Part shown: positions 23,001 to 38,000 of the stretch, in pieces
Numbering within the stretch: the first letter of the stretch is position 1
Layout of the letters: each line of letters starts with the position of its first letter
NCBI GenBank assembly: GCA_023846275.1
Contig: CM043878.1
Location: 9,183,501 to 9,247,500, forward strand
DNA length: 64,000 nucleotides
Reading direction: 5' to 3'
Source of the DNA: Vanilla planifolia
Taxonomy: Eukaryota; Streptophyta; Magnoliopsida; Asparagales; Orchidaceae
Program-made: the position numbers and the translations under genes
Notes under the pieces: model-generated
Database searches by the model: none
What the model was told of the DNA's origin: nothing
The model's input: only the letters and a program-made list of their open reading frames with translations

Positions 23001-26000
23001 TTGTAAACTGCTCAACTTGATTGTTATGTTAGCAATAAATGTGTTTGAATTGGATATTATCATGTTGGACATAGAGCATATGAAAGAAAGATTCCAAATA
23101 ATGGATTATGGGTGAATCTTTTTATGTCTGATTAAAGATCAAGCATTCAATGGGAAGATGGTATATGTGATATTGTTAGATTTTTTTTTTTTTTTTTGAG
23201 ATGATAACAACTAAAGATTACTTGCGTGGTAGCATGGGAGGTGGCAAAGAAGGGAAAAGGGCTCACTATCATCACTTTCATGGAAGAAGTGGTGAAGGAA
23301 GTTGGAGAAGCAAGGAACATTTTAGATAGATTGGTTGAGGAGAAGAGTGAATCAAACGAGGCCTTGGAATGATTACAAAGAGGAGAGGAGCTTGCCACAA
23401 GTTATGTGGGTGATAGAGTTGATATCATGGGTCGCAAATGGGTCATCACGAGTCGTGGAGGTGTCGTAGTGGGTTACAGAGGGTGGCAAGTGGTGTATCG
23501 TAGGGTTGCATAGGGGCATGGGCTAGGTGGGCAAGGGATTGTCATGGTGAAGGGGAGGGGGTGGTTGACATATGTGAGTTGTAGAAGTTAGGTTATCTCT
23601 CTTTTCCAAGATAGGATGGTTTGTAGAGATGTAGGGTTAGTGGTAGTGATGAGAATGGTATGGTTAGATAGGTTAGGGTGTGGTGTTTAGCTTTATGGTG
23701 TTGGATTTTTGCTTATATCTCGAAGAGAAGAGATTTTATAGGGATTTACTTAATAGATACATGAAAAAGAAACTCTTGAAAGAAGCTTTCAAAGGAAACC
23801 AATTTGATACCATTTTTGAGGCCTATTATTTTTGTCTAAGAATTAATTGAGATGGTTAATATATAATATTCTAGTATATAAAATGAATATTTTCTCCCTC
23901 TCTTTTACCTTTGAGGATGTTTGAGTGTTGCCTTTTAGTTTCACCATAAGTGACAGGCTTAAGTCATCCTTTTGAATCATGCCAAGGTTTGGTTCTAATT
24001 AATTAGTTTTTATCACTTGTCTTTTCTAGTTCTTCTTGAATGTTTTTAGAAAAAATTTAGGTTATCTGTTCCAACACATGCCTTATTTATGGACCTCACT
24101 TTGGTAGATCAATAATTTTATTATCGATGTAGAATATGAGACATCAATTGTTGTAGCTTAAGCTTTATCTTATCGAGTACTTTTCTTTATCCTTTTTGTT
24201 AGGACCAAAGCTATTTCACAAATTGGTGTTTGAATGACTTTTTATTGTAGAGTTGTTATTTTCTTATTCTCTACTGCAAACATGCTAGCTTTATTAAGAA
24301 TTTGAATGGGAAAAATTAGGGATTGGGTCCATTGTATATCTCATTTGTGATTGCATCTCATATAATGGAGTTCAAAGTGCAACTTATTATATATAGAACT
24401 ATCTTGTGTATTCCTTCAGTATGGGTGACGAAGATTGTCTCACTTCATCTTTTTTTTAGATAAATCTTTGTATAAAACTCTTTAAGAATGAGCTTCTTAA
24501 GTTGGCTTTAGGAGATTTTGTGCACCAATCTTTAACACAAACATGCATTTCACAATGTAGGTGCATGAGATAATTTTGAATACGTCAAGTAAATCTTGTT
24601 GGTTGATAAATAACTATTAAAGGTGAAGTTTGCTTTAAATTGAGAAAATTAGGTGTTTAGTTTCTTGATATTGATTTCTCCATTATTTGTAAATCAATCT
24701 TTGCTTCTATTTTGAATATCCTCTTTTTGCTATCAAGTAGCGGCAATGTGAGGTTTGCATCTTCTTTGTCGCCATCTCTTTTGGCTTTTCTTCTAGGACA
24801 ATCATCGGAAAATATTGGCTCTTTGGCACGATACCATGTTGATAAGGATCTTTCATTGTTTTAATTTAGTGATATTCAAATTCTTATGTTAACCTTCTCT
24901 TTTACTCACCATAGCAGATTTTTTCCAATCTTCGATTTTATTTATTTGATTGCTTTTTTGCTCTTTTTGTCCTTTTGGTTCCAACTATGATTGAAATGTT
25001 TTGATACCAAAATATTATGATGTCATGTTGATCTCAATTAACACTTCCATTAATCGCCAAATCCAAGATTGCTTTGAACTTTGAACTTCTATGGAACTAA
25101 GGAGTTTTGTCAATCTACTAATTCCTAGATTTCTAATTGTGAGAACTACATTCATTGAAGAAATTTTTCCCTTGGATTCTACTCAAGGAATTGGGATTTC
25201 AAATTATTACATTGATTATTCTCACATTTTCTTACCATGGGTTTATATAGATGCATGTAAGGGTATTTTAGTCATTTAGACTTAATGTAATGGTGGTTCA
25301 ACTGAGTCATTAACTCAACCTTGGGACAATTCCCAAGTTTCACTTGCATAGCACAGTAACCAAAGGACTTAAAGGCTGTCATACTCTCAAGATAGATTTA
25401 CCTAAAGAGGCCTATATACCCTTCGTGGAGTAAACCTCGAGGCTACCATGGTCTTGAAAGTATACCTTTGGAGAGTATAGATCGCCTTAGAGGTCACATA
25501 TGGTCTTAAGAGCAGTGTGCTCTCAACTATATACCTCCTTGAGTGTATATCTGTTATGGTTTTTCTTGGCTTTGTGGCTATAAGAATCTTGAGGGTGTAC
25601 CTTCTAGATGATCTTCAGGGTGTACCTTCTAGATGATGCAATGTTTTGAGAAGTTAGACTAGATCTCAAGTAATGGTGTCGATTTGATCCCTGATTCATG
25701 ATCCATCATGTGATAAACCTCATTAGATACTTCTTTTGTGATTATAGCTCCAACAAAAACAAAATAACTGTGCTACAACTCATCCTATCTAGAGTTAGGA
25801 CTTATAGAAACTATTTTAATATACTCAAAATACTAGAGTTGTTGTGTATGGGGAAAGGTATGTTGTGACCAATTCGTGGGGGTGTTAAATAAATGCTCTG
25901 GGCTTTACAAAAATTTACACTAGAAAAAACAAAATGACCCAGCTCCAGACTCATGGTAAATTGAAATAGTTCATGTAGAAACAATCTTGTCTTGTTTTCA

Positions 26001-29000
26001 TCATAAACAGTGACCTGCTTTTTTTCAGCTCTGCATCCATTAAAGAAATAGTTTCATTGATTTATGTATTAAACATGGTTTTTGGAGAAGGAATTTTTGT
26101 GGCTGATTGCTTGCAAAGTTAAAAAATGGGAGAAGTTGGATAGGCAAAACTGTCTACCATGGAAATGGTTAAAACTATGAAATACTGTATGAGGACGTAG
26201 TCTGTCTGAGGGTAGAAGATGACTCCACAAAAAATGCAACTAGCTTTTTAAGAGCTAAATGACTATAATATACTTTAGATGGATCAGTTTTTATGAAGAT
26301 TTTTTTTGGTCATTTTTTGTTAAATATAATTGATGAAATGATCAGTTTTCCAGTTTTTTATTGCATTAGTGTGGTATTGGAGATATACCCTGACTTAATT
26401 CACTTCTTGGCCGACATGGAGACGAACTTTCATCACTTGATGCCTGAAGCACTTGTATCTGCATTCTTAGTTGGATTCACTGTGGTGCTAATGGTATTTA
26501 CTTTAGGAAGCTTTAGCAATTATAGAGAATTTCTAGAAAATTAAATTGTTGAACACTATCAACGTAAACATCATTTCTTGTTTCTTTTTTTTGGATATAT
26601 GCACACTTTATAAAGATTTCTATGTAGTTGGAACTGGGTGCTGGGTGTTGAAGTTTTCATACTGGTTTGTTCCATTAAATAGAAATTCTATTTGATCTAA
26701 TAATGATGCTCATCTTCTGGATTTTGGGTATTTATGTAACGTAGGTTCTTGAATATGGTTTAGTATGAAATATCTTTTTTTACCATTGTGTTAAATATTC
26801 ACGTGCTAAAGTCCAGTGGATTGTTTATTTTGTAGTTGTTGAAGCAGATTCTTTCTTCAAACTAGAAATGGGGACTCTTGCAGAGGCTTTAGAAAGTGCG
26901 AACAATACTGCCCTTTTAGCTGTAAACACCATCTGGAACATGATTTCTGTGTGTACACTTCCTCTATGGTTCACATTTTTTTCCATTTTTTTTTATTCTC
27001 CAATTATGTGTACTTTGCATCCTGCAGAAACTACATTTAGCAAAATTAAGTACAGCTGAAGGTAAAGTTAAGGATGTCAAATCGTCTCAGATTTTAAAAG
27101 TAGGTTGCAATCATATGATGTGTTCTTCATGCTAAGGAAAAGCTTTTCTAGGTTACTCCTTTGCTTTCTGCTATACCGCAGCTAACTTATTATTTTTTTA
27201 TTAAAATTCAATAATTAGGCTTTGGAAAGCTATGGTGAAGTGAAGATTTGTTGCGGAGCAGGTTTTAGTGTTAACGCGGCCATTAAACAGGCTATTTTAC
27301 ACTGCCCTTACGGTGATTCTGGTTTGAAGGTACTATCCTAGATTGTTTGTTATTTTTGTATTGCATGTTGCTACAATGCAGACTGCCCTACAAATGGTTC
27401 ATTAACATTTTAGTTTATGGAAAACGCTTATCATACTATGTAATATTTCTCTTTAGGACTTTGATGGAGCATACCATCTATGAGTTGTTGCGTGAAATTT
27501 TACTTGGGAATGATGGCATCTCTCCTTGGAGAAACTTTGTTAGAGGCTGGTGTTATATATAGCTTGAAGGTCCATTGTTTAAGTGGTGAATGTGCTTACA
27601 TATCCTTAGGAGTTGTGACTTCTATGGTTATCCATCACTTCTAAACACTTTGAGTCATCTCATGCAAATTAATTGATCTGTGGTTTTAATCTTGGTATGC
27701 AGGAATAATGTTTTCTCTTTGAAGGGTTGAGCACCACCTTTAAACTTATATTTAAATGACAGATATGAAAAATACATATTGTAGCTAATGTGGCAATTTT
27801 TATGCATTACTCGAGCATTAAGAAGCAATTTTTTTCTTCAACTTGTGTTGTATATCTAATTTATATGTAATAATCTGTCCAAAGATTAAACGTTTTACAA
27901 AATTTATTGGAATTTCCGATATGTTTGACATATTCTATCAATGACCATTGAACTAATTTTAACTCTCATGTGAATGTAATTATTTTTAATGTAAAATATT
28001 ATCCTTTTACTAACAATTACTATTAATTTGAGGCACTATAAGGTACATATAAGCAAAGTTGAAATAAAACAAGAAAATCAGAATTAAGATAATCTGTCAT
28101 GTTAGTGGCTATGCATTGGTGACATGGAATGTTGCATTTTGCAGTTTGAATATTCATTTTGCTGACATTCGATATCCTCTTCAATCTTCTTACATAGTGG
28201 TTGATCTTGTTCGCTATCTTGTTTTACTCATAGTATCCTTGGCTTTACCTGTGTAGGATTTCAATGGTTTGGTTATTTTCACACATGCCAGTGCTTGCAC
28301 TATTGCTGAGGGTGATTTTCCCCACATCATTCTTAGCTTTCGTCATATCACGAGCTATACAGGTGATATTTTATATTCGAAGGTATATGAACCAGATCTG
28401 GAGGCAAATCTTGTTGTGACGACACTATTGATTGTGGGGTAAGATATAGTAGAACTTTTGAAGTTGTTCTATAAGTGGTAAACGTCTGCTTTTCATGCAT
28501 GGGAAGTTCTTCACTTGTATGCAAGTGTAATTAAGTTGTTGCATTGTTGGCTTTATAAATATGAGAACTTTGTTTGCCATACTAATGTGTCTTAAAAAGA
28601 AATATGCTTGTAGAGTAGACGTCATTGTTTTATTTTAGTTTTTGCTCACATTTGATTGTTGTCTTATCCCTATCCTTCACAACCATTATCATTGGTGAAC
28701 TTGGGACATGTATTGTTTGGTTTCTTATTATATATTTATTTGTTGCAATTATAAGTACTTTTCTAGTTCCTACTTTTGACTTAAAACAATTTTGTTTGTA
28801 TTAGCCTTGACGAGTCATTTTTGCACAAATTTGTTCGCAGGATTGTCTGTTTTTGATCCAATAAATGTTTAACTTGCCTTAATTTTAGATGCCTTTCATA
28901 AACTTTTGAGAACTGAAAATATTTGTGCTGTATTGCTTTACTTAGAAATTTTGCCATATATGGGCTATGCATTGGAGTTTTCCTACTGAAGTTTGCTTTT

Positions 29001-32000
29001 TTTTTTTTTTCCTAGTTCTTCTACCTGAGGAATAGATAATGCATTTTAATGCATATGTAAACCTTAAAATTGATAATTTTTTGCTTTTCACATAACAATA
29101 CAATAGCAATTTGTATATAAGGAAACAATGTAATTGTCTAACCACCAAAGTTTTTTCTTTTAAATTTACAAACACATAAAAACTGCTATGGTATGATCAA
29201 ATCGTTAGTCTTGATTGTGAATTTATTTAATTGAACAACTTTTAAGGGTTGTTAATTCTGTGTCTAACCATATCTTTTAATCACAATCGTGGTCTGTTTT
29301 GTTTCGTTCTTAATTTAAACAGTTTATTGAAATGTACTCTTTATGGCTTATCCATATGTCAAATCTATATGCTTATTTTGGTTTTTTAATATATAGTAGT
29401 TATTATATGATGAATGATCTAATTGGCTTTTATTCATCCTTGTGGAGAACATTTTGGCTTCTATGTATACATAAGAAAAAAAATTTGGATGGGAAAGATT
29501 GAAGTTTGATGTTGATTTCAGACCCTTTCCCATGTTGACTTAGTTGGCAAGTGGTAAGACTGATTGCTGAAGATTAAAATTTCATGATATGCTTTCTATC
29601 ACAGAAACACAAGGCTGAATTCAATGTCCAGGATTTGGTTGATTTCGAAGAAAACAACATCCTATTTAAAGTCTATTAGGAAGCCATTTATTTTTTTGTC
29701 CTATTCTATTGTTAATCACTTCTACGACATTTGTAACTCCAGTTATTCATGAATTACCGCAATTCTTTTTATTTCTTGAAGAAGAAGAAAATGATGACAT
29801 GCTTAATAGAGCTATTGACAACTAAGGATTTGATCCATTTGGACTATTTTAGGGATGACTCATTTTTTCCTTAAATTCTCTCCTCCCTCTTTCTCTCTCG
29901 CTTTTTTGCTTCTTCCTTGCTTTCTATTTTTCTCACATAGAAATCTTCTTGCATAAACTGGTTTGCTGACTCAGTTGGATTTAGTATAATTCAACAGTAG
30001 TAATCTTTCCCATGCTAATTATCCTACGAGTAAATCTTTGTGCATTTTGTTTGTTTGTATCATTTATAACCAAACCCTACATCTGCATTTGTATTTCGTT
30101 GTACAGCCTTTCAAAGTTTGTTTTATGTTGGATATTAAAAATATCATGCATCTTCCACTAACTACTTTTTGCTTGAAGCTTAGTTCTGACTCGACAGCCT
30201 TAGCCACTTTTGCCAACGCCATTTGATTTTTGTTTTCTACTCACTTTTTTTAACTAAACTTTAGATGTGGTTAGAGAAACTTATTATTAATTTCAATTTC
30301 TAGGCGTCCAACAATTAGAAAATCATTATATTTGTAATGTATGTTTTAGGCATTTCATTTTTTGCCTTGAACCTTTGAACTAAATTAAACTTTGCCATTG
30401 TTTGCTTTGTTCATTGATTGTGGATGCCATCAACTTGTCTTGGTGCTAACTTGTGGTGAAACATGATTTGATTAGTAATAGATCAAAAATTTTTGCTGTT
30501 GGTATTTTGGGATGATGTATTGGCGGATTTGATGATCGGTGACTGTTATAATGGTTCAATTTATGCTTGAGTTGTGGTTCCAGTAAAGTGATCAACACCT
30601 GCTTTGAGCAGATAGGTGACTTTTAAGTAGTTTATGCATTCTTATTGAACCAACTGCAGCATTTTGTAGTAGCTTGGTGCAGTGTTGTTTACCCTCTCAT
30701 CTTAAGTGTGGAAAGAAATTGCCAAGGTTTGACATCCTTATTGAGAAACCCTTTAGCTAGAATAGTGTAGTAAACTGGAAATGTTCTGCCAATAGACCAT
30801 TGTTTGTGTAGTTGTTTCTTATAAATTCATGCATTATTATCTTTTTGCAGCCTTTGCAACTATATTTCATAATGCTTTTATTGCATTTATCGAAATGATC
30901 TTCACTATGCTTGATTTCTTTAACTGGAATGTGGCTAGCATCTCTACTAGAAGTTCTTTTCTTAATGACGTAATGTCTGGACACGTTCAAGGAAGAATGT
31001 TTTGCCACTCTCGCTGACACTTGATAAACTAAAGCAATAAACAAGGTCAAAGGATAACAAGCTTCTTCCATAATATGGTGATGAGGCCTGCTTGACTCTT
31101 TATTGTTAATTTGTTCTCATGCTTGTGTTGGATGACCTTCAAGTTGTTAATTGAACTCTACCTGTTCCTTTTAGAGTTTACAATGAGCTGTAATAGACAA
31201 TTGTATAGTTCTTTTTTGCATGGTTGGAATTGTTCTTGCCCCTTTGCTTTACTATTAGAATTTGGAAAAATCTAATACTCACTTTTCTTTTTGCTGTAAT
31301 CCTCAGCTACAATGATAAAGTGGTCACTCAAAACAAGGGTTTCTTATCTGGTCTTGTTCAGAATCTTTCTTTCTTTTCCTCCTTTTTTCGAGGTGACTCT
31401 ATGGATACAAAGGAGACTTTGTTGAACAATTCTTGCAGTAATACACTCATTCCATCGGATAGAGAGAGCAAAACAGGCTTGATCAGTGATGCCTATCAAT
31501 TTGAAGTTCCTCCAGATCCGGACATTCCTAATGATTTCAATAATATGCTACTATGCATGTATAGCCATTTCGAAATGACAAATGCTTTCATTTTGTTGTA
31601 ATTATGAATGATCTTTGTAGTGAAATGATTTTCGTGATGGTTAGCCTTTTGTTGCAGAGAATCATTTGGTGAATCTATTGGAGGGGCAGCTGAATTAACA
31701 GAAACCAAGTGCAAGTCTTTCAGTAAATTTGGTAGCAAAGCGATGGTGTGTCCTGTTTCCTTTTGCATACCATTTTATCAACCCTATAGAGCGCACATGA
31801 TAATATTGTTATTTTAGGTTGTGTATTTGTATTATAGGATTTGGAATGTTGTATACCATTAAAAACACTTTTTATTATTCTGTTGTTTGTCACATGAATT
31901 CTTTTATTGATGAAAGTAGCAGCCTCTTTCTCTATTTCTTGCCTCTATGAAATCCTAAGAAACTCCGTTAACATGTATTACTATCATCTGATGGACTAGT

Positions 32001-35000
32001 TATTCAGGTTGAAACACAGAGTAATCATGATGTCGGTCCTGGCTTCCACATTGCTCAACTATGGGCCAAAAATTGTTCTAGAACTCAAACTAGAAGAAAT
32101 GATAACATGAAGGGTTTATCTCTTCCTGTGGGTATAAAGCCATCCAAATGGTTACCAGGCCAAACCTTGTATATTGATCACATGCTAAATGATGATTCAG
32201 ATTATATTCTGGAAATTACTGGTATTAAAGATAAGTTTTTGTAGTCATTTCTGTTGAATTGAAGGTTGAATGATTAACGTTATCGGAGTGCCATATATAG
32301 GTGGGATAGCAGCTGATATTTGTAAGAAAGAGAGCCCACTATCTGCTCGTGCTGCTATGATGCTGGTAAAATTTACATTTAATCTTCTGAATCTTCTTGA
32401 AACTTTGGAATTGTTGCACACATATATGATTGGCAGTTTTGAATTGATCCAACTACCATAGCTTGTCCATCTTCTTACAAATACTAGTGTATTCATGGTT
32501 GTATTTTGAGTTGTGTTGATTACAATTGTCATGCTTTCCAATATCAGCTTTCACTACTTTTTTTTTTCACTTTATCTTGGTTACTGTTTTCTTATTTGGA
32601 TTTCATTTCCCACCCTTTCCAAAAACTTTTAACAGTGATGGTCATGTTCAAAACCAGTCCTTAATTTCATCTTTGTATTCTCTTGAAAACCTTGTCATAA
32701 TAATGCTTAGGTGAAGAACATTGCTAGAATGGGACATCTTTTAGGGATTCCTAATTGTTTCTTTCCTTGTTTTAGAAGAGATGTTCTTCCCCCATTGTTG
32801 TGAGTTGCCTTTTTTGCCTCTCACTAGCTTGGAACGTCACGAACTTAAGATTTGTAGGTACCAACAAATTTTAGGGATATCAGTTTGCAATTACTTGGGT
32901 GTCTTTGAACTTGAAGAGGAATAATCTTGCCGCTTTTGTTCTTTCTTTAATAAATCCCCATTCTTTTGATGGTTGTAAGTTGCCTAATATTTATATAATT
33001 TCTTATTCAGTATTAATCACTCTTGAGAGAATAAATTAGAAATATATTGAAAGTTTAATTTCTTTGGTGGCATACACACGGTATTATCATTTAATATTTG
33101 AATCTTGTATGCTTTTTAGGATGAAAGCATGTTTGATGCTATTCATGTTTTGCCTAAAATATTTCGTAGCTTGAAATGTGCACAACATTACGACACTGCA
33201 TTGAATGCAAAATTGTTATTGATATGAGCTAAATATTCATTTATGATATCTAGGGAAATTTTATGGAGATTGGTGAACGTTTTATACAAAAGTTTTGAAG
33301 CACATAAGATTTAAAGTTGCCTGGAAATTAAAATCACTATTCTGTCAGTTAAGAGCTGTTGGCTAGATTATGAAGCAATGATCAAAATATAAAGAATATC
33401 AAAAGGGTCAACGTTTGCAAAATCAGGAAATAGTGAAAGTTTTGACCTGTTTTTCGGGGATGAATTAAATAATCAGTTACGGCTGTTGCAATGTAGGATC
33501 TTTTGGCTCATGTTTTAGCACAATTTCTTGGTGGTATACATAAAAATTGGGAACTTTCAAGCTTTTTTGCTTTGGCCAAATAGGTACGAATAGGATACTG
33601 AGGTATACTTTATTATTAATTATGAGAAGCTTGTTGATTTTTTGGAATATTCTTTCAAGGATTAGATATTTGCTTCTGATTCATTAATAAATCACAAGTT
33701 TGAGTATGAAAGATTCACTCACTAGGCGTGCATCAGTAATGGGTTTCACTCCAATTATAAGAGAATCCCTAGGAGACGAAGTTTGAATGGAACACAAGCT
33801 AGCATATGGGTAAATTTGTACAGTGGGTTTCATTTGTTTTTGTTTCTTGACCACATTATTGTGCTGATGTGCTCCTAGTAACATCCTTTTGTGCTCAATT
33901 TGAACACCAGATTGTGGTGATGCCTTGCGAAAGAAGCTTTCAGAAGTCTACCTTTTCCATTGGTCTCTATGTTTTGAGCTGTTCTACCTGTTGTGGATGA
34001 CCATGGAGAAGGGATTGGAATTTGACAGAATTCTTTAAGTCATGATTTGAAGCCTAGAAGTGTCCTTACAATTTACAAGCATATAACTAGTTTTTCATTA
34101 TAGTGTCCTCTCAATTTTCTAGAATTTTTTTAAAGTAAATTAATTAAAACAAGACTAGAACACAAATTTCAGGCAGAAAGGGAAATCAACCCATGTATCC
34201 TCTCGTGCTAAAAGATATTCAGTTTTTTTTAGATGGTGAGGGCATAGGCCTATTTTATAATTGTTGAAGTAGGTTACAGACAAACAAGCTAGGATCTATG
34301 GATCTTAGAAGGAAATATTCAATAGCTAAAAAGTTGTAATAGAAAGAAAGCATAATAGTAAATGTGGCAATAAACCTAAGTCAGGCAAAACCATGAAAAA
34401 GAATAGATCATGAACCACTAGAACAAAATAAAAAAAGATAGACCATGTTGGACAAAGCTAGCAAAGGAGAGAATGGTTAGGTAGGTCAACCAGGGGGTGA
34501 CAAGGAGGCTCCTAACCAAGAGACATGTCGTTTTCCTTCCTTCTGGTTGAAGCATCTCAAAGTGAGCAGAGGCAATGATGAATGACAACAAACTTAAAGA
34601 CGATGATGGGATGTCTAGTTTAAGAAGAGTTCTAGGTTTGGAGATCAACCTTAGAGTCAACAAATTATAGAATTTATCATGAAAAGCTCATATAAAGGGA
34701 GATGTGTAACATTCCAACCTTCATGGGAAAAGAAAATATAGTTGTTTGTCATCTTGGTTTCACTATGTCAAAAAATTATCTCTTCAGGTTGTTTCATCTC
34801 AACCCAAGCTAGTTTTATCATTCACATATAAGCCTTTTCTGCTTAGTCACTCATCCCTTCTCTTGAGGATGGCACTCATAGCCAAATTCTAGTTTGCTGA
34901 ATTTCGTCAACAAAGGAGGCGAGGGAAATTTTGAACAAAAAAGAAACCTTGATTGAGGGTGAACAAACTAAAATGAATTCCAAACATAACTAGCATGGTT

Positions 35001-38000
35001 CTACATTCCTTAATTGCTTTCTAGATTATTTTGTCACCTAGGAAGATCAATTAAAATAAGACTATTACACAAACTTATGCAAAGAAAGGGATTCAACCTA
35101 AGTGCATATGGCTTGCTTCCTTTTTGGTGCTAAGATATGGCCGCTCAAAATAAGGGCTGGCCTCAGTCATACTGATTGTGTTAGAAATGTCTAAAGTATT
35201 GGTGTTGCCTCTTTACATACTTGTGATAACTCCACTTGAGACGAAGTTATACTCAACTTAAAACCAGTGGATGGGAAGGTTTGTCAATCCTTTGACTAAA
35301 CTTGTCTTTTATCTTGGATTGTGTGATAACAAGACTCTTTTAGGTTGTATTTATTATTTATTTTCTTTTTGACTAATTTTTCTAAGTAGCTTTTCCACTG
35401 GGTTTCATGTAGAAAAGGTTAGTAAGTCTGATATGCCTTGGATTGCAAACCAAGAAAACTAGTAGCAAGGCATGAATAGGTGAGGGTTTTAATGGATTCA
35501 AGGCTTGGGAAATCATTGGGATATTTTTTGGCTGCTTTTGTAGGCATTTATGGTAGTTAGAACTTGTTATGGCTCCAAATATTTATAATATATAAAGTGG
35601 AAATGGAGATAAAGTGTGAAATTTAGGGATAATTATATGACATCTCAAAACCAACATTGATTAGTGTACTTTGCCAGTGAATGCAAATCCATAAGAATGG
35701 TGAATCTACAATCAATTGTTCTAGTTTCTCTTAATGGAGATCTTCTTCTTGAAGCAAAAGTTAGTTTACTAGTTTTAAAATAAGACATTTACAATTCTCA
35801 TGTTGGATAATTATTAGAATAATTAAATAACAAATTCTTAAAAGCAGCTCAACTCACTTCTAAGCAAAAAAAATTAAATTCAAATCAGAAAAGAGTATAA
35901 TATATAACTTAACTAATTTTTATTATATCTTAAAGTCTAAAAAATAAGTTAAACTTCTAGGACTATCTAACAAGGAGACTAACTTTAAAACAAAATTTTA
36001 AATAATAAAGTTTGTTTAATTTGAAATTGTTTTAAAATATATGTTATTGATATAACTCTAGATATGAATTAAATATTGATTCATATTTCTTGAGGATTTC
36101 CTACTGAAGCTTACTTTGGTAATGCTTTTTTTTGATACAATGTCCTACGATGTCTTATATTATTGGTGTTGGCTCTTTGTTTCAAAAAATTGGTATGAAA
36201 GAGGTCAAAATTTTCCTGCTCATTATATAACCTCAAGTGTATTTATTTTCACCGTGCTCCAATATGATAAGTTTCTCAACTTTAATTTACAAGTGAAAGT
36301 AGTGTTTATACTTGTTAGGAAAGAAATGTATCATCATTTTTCTTCTTCATTTATGTGCAACTCAAACTCTATTTAATAAAAAATCTTTTTAGGTCATAAC
36401 CCATGAACATATCAATGATCATAAATAGCGTAACGATTGCAAGTTCATTGATTTTATTAATTGGATCTTTTTATATGATATGACATTGTATTTTACTATA
36501 ATTTACTTCTATTTAAGTAACTCTTAGGGTGTGCATGGAAGATCTTAAAGGCATAAAATCTTATTCTAATAATTACTTACAAAAGCAGAAAACGAATGCA
36601 AATGAGGTTGTATCCTTTGTCAACAATATCAAGAACTATGTTTACAAATGTAGTATATATGTCAAACAATTTTGAATTGTACATGATTGATACATTATAA
36701 TCAATATATGATCATACATTTGAGATCATAGAGAATAGATCGCTTGTAAATCCACAGTATAACTACTAATAGGAAGTGAAGCAATTTATTTTAAGAGATG
36801 GAATGAAAGTTATAATATGTGATGATTGTCATAAATGGCATACATGATTTAAATTAATGCAAGAAACTGTTCCAACTTTTATGCCACTTCAATATTTGTT
36901 ATTTCTTCCATATAGTGAGGATGATTAACATTGATATTCACAAAGAATTTATAAGCATGCACTTTTGAAATATTTAGTCATGAAGAAGATCATGCTACTA
37001 TATAGTGGAAGATTATTTCAATAGTTTTGCACTAATGGTTACACCCTTGTAACAGAACAAACATTCCATTTCATTTATCATAGTCTATTAGAAGTATATT
37101 TTGAGTTAGAGATAATGATGGTTTAGCTAATTGACAAAAGATGATGCAAAAAATAACATATAGATCCTTTTAGTTTGGGCCTATGTGCAATTAGAACTTT
37201 TGTATTTCCAAATTGCCCTAGTGGGCCTCTCTAAGTTTTGAATGATAACAGATAGGTTCCTGCTGTAGTCAACAACCTTAACGCAATGCTAAACACCTTT
37301 TTTGACACCCATTGCATGACATCTTGTTCACAACATTTTGTCATAACCTTCAAACCTCTTTTCTCATTGCCATTTGCATATAAGATCCATGACAATACTA
37401 ACTGCAGCTCTATAAAGATCTCTTCAAGAAATCACCCTTGTCAACTTGAGTTGCCCTTACTGATTTGAATCACCTCATAACATCAATGAAACCCTCCCAG
37501 TTGGACTTTTGAAAAGAGCACATGGAGAAATAACGCTAAAACAAGATAATGCAAATGACATACCTTTGAAAAAAGCAAAGCATAGTTGTCATCCATTAAC
37601 CTGAAGTCTTAGCTCAAACAACAAATGAAGATGATAACTAAGAGGGTTTAGAAAGGGGTAGCTTAGGCATATTAAAGTTTTAGACCTCAAATATTCTATG
37701 AAATATTAAAAAAATCATCAACTTTAATAGTTTTTGTTAAAATTTCTGTTTTTTGTAATTAAAAAATTAGAGGGGTCTTTTTGGGTATTTTGAAAACTTG
37801 GGGGATGTAATTACACAGACCTTAATTAGAGGGATTTATTTGTTATTTATCCAAGATAATGCTTATATCATTTACTAAATTGCTTAAATACGTTGTCAAA
37901 AACTATTTTGATTCATGACCTTGTGTGCATGGGTAGTCATGCTAGACCTACTTATTATATTTGTGTAATCCAAACTGGAGTTATATGCATGATTTATTGC

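Larger units (their letters stand above)
20590..23812 (-). mobile_element. Degenerate Copia LTR retrotransposon
   Basis: Read on the minus strand it has a primer-site-like TGGTATCAAATTGG near 23800, a serine/threonine-rich gag start (23147-23398), gag core (22470-22763), and RT C-terminus and RNase H (20590-21250). Multiple frameshifts and stops are present. No pair of LTRs could be matched by eye, so outer boundaries are approximate. It lies antisense in the 11.6 kb ARC3 intron. Confidence 0.7.
15265..26835. other. ARC3 intron, 11.6 kb, transposon-rich
   Basis: This is the largest intron that is complete in the window. It contains a GC-richer segment (15890-16620), a TA microsatellite, an unidentified repeat with exon-like pieces (17220-18760), a minus-strand Copia remnant (20590-23812), an LTR-like segment (25026-25755) and a Gypsy RT scrap (26350-26500). 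The stretches 16630-17200 and 19280-20580 show nothing recognisable. Confidence 0.8.

Noticed and set aside
23147..23398. 83-codon minus-strand frame as a separate small gene
   Set aside because: It sits where the gag N-terminus of the decayed Copia is expected and is simply serine-rich decay.
24820..25010. Two separate Met-tRNA primer sites as proof of two elements
   Set aside because: Both words are short (GATACCA) and imperfect. Without paired LTRs they are only supporting hints.
30757..31071. 104-codon minus-strand frame in an ARC3 intron
   Set aside because: No recognised domain, no splice or promoter context; a chance frame is more likely.
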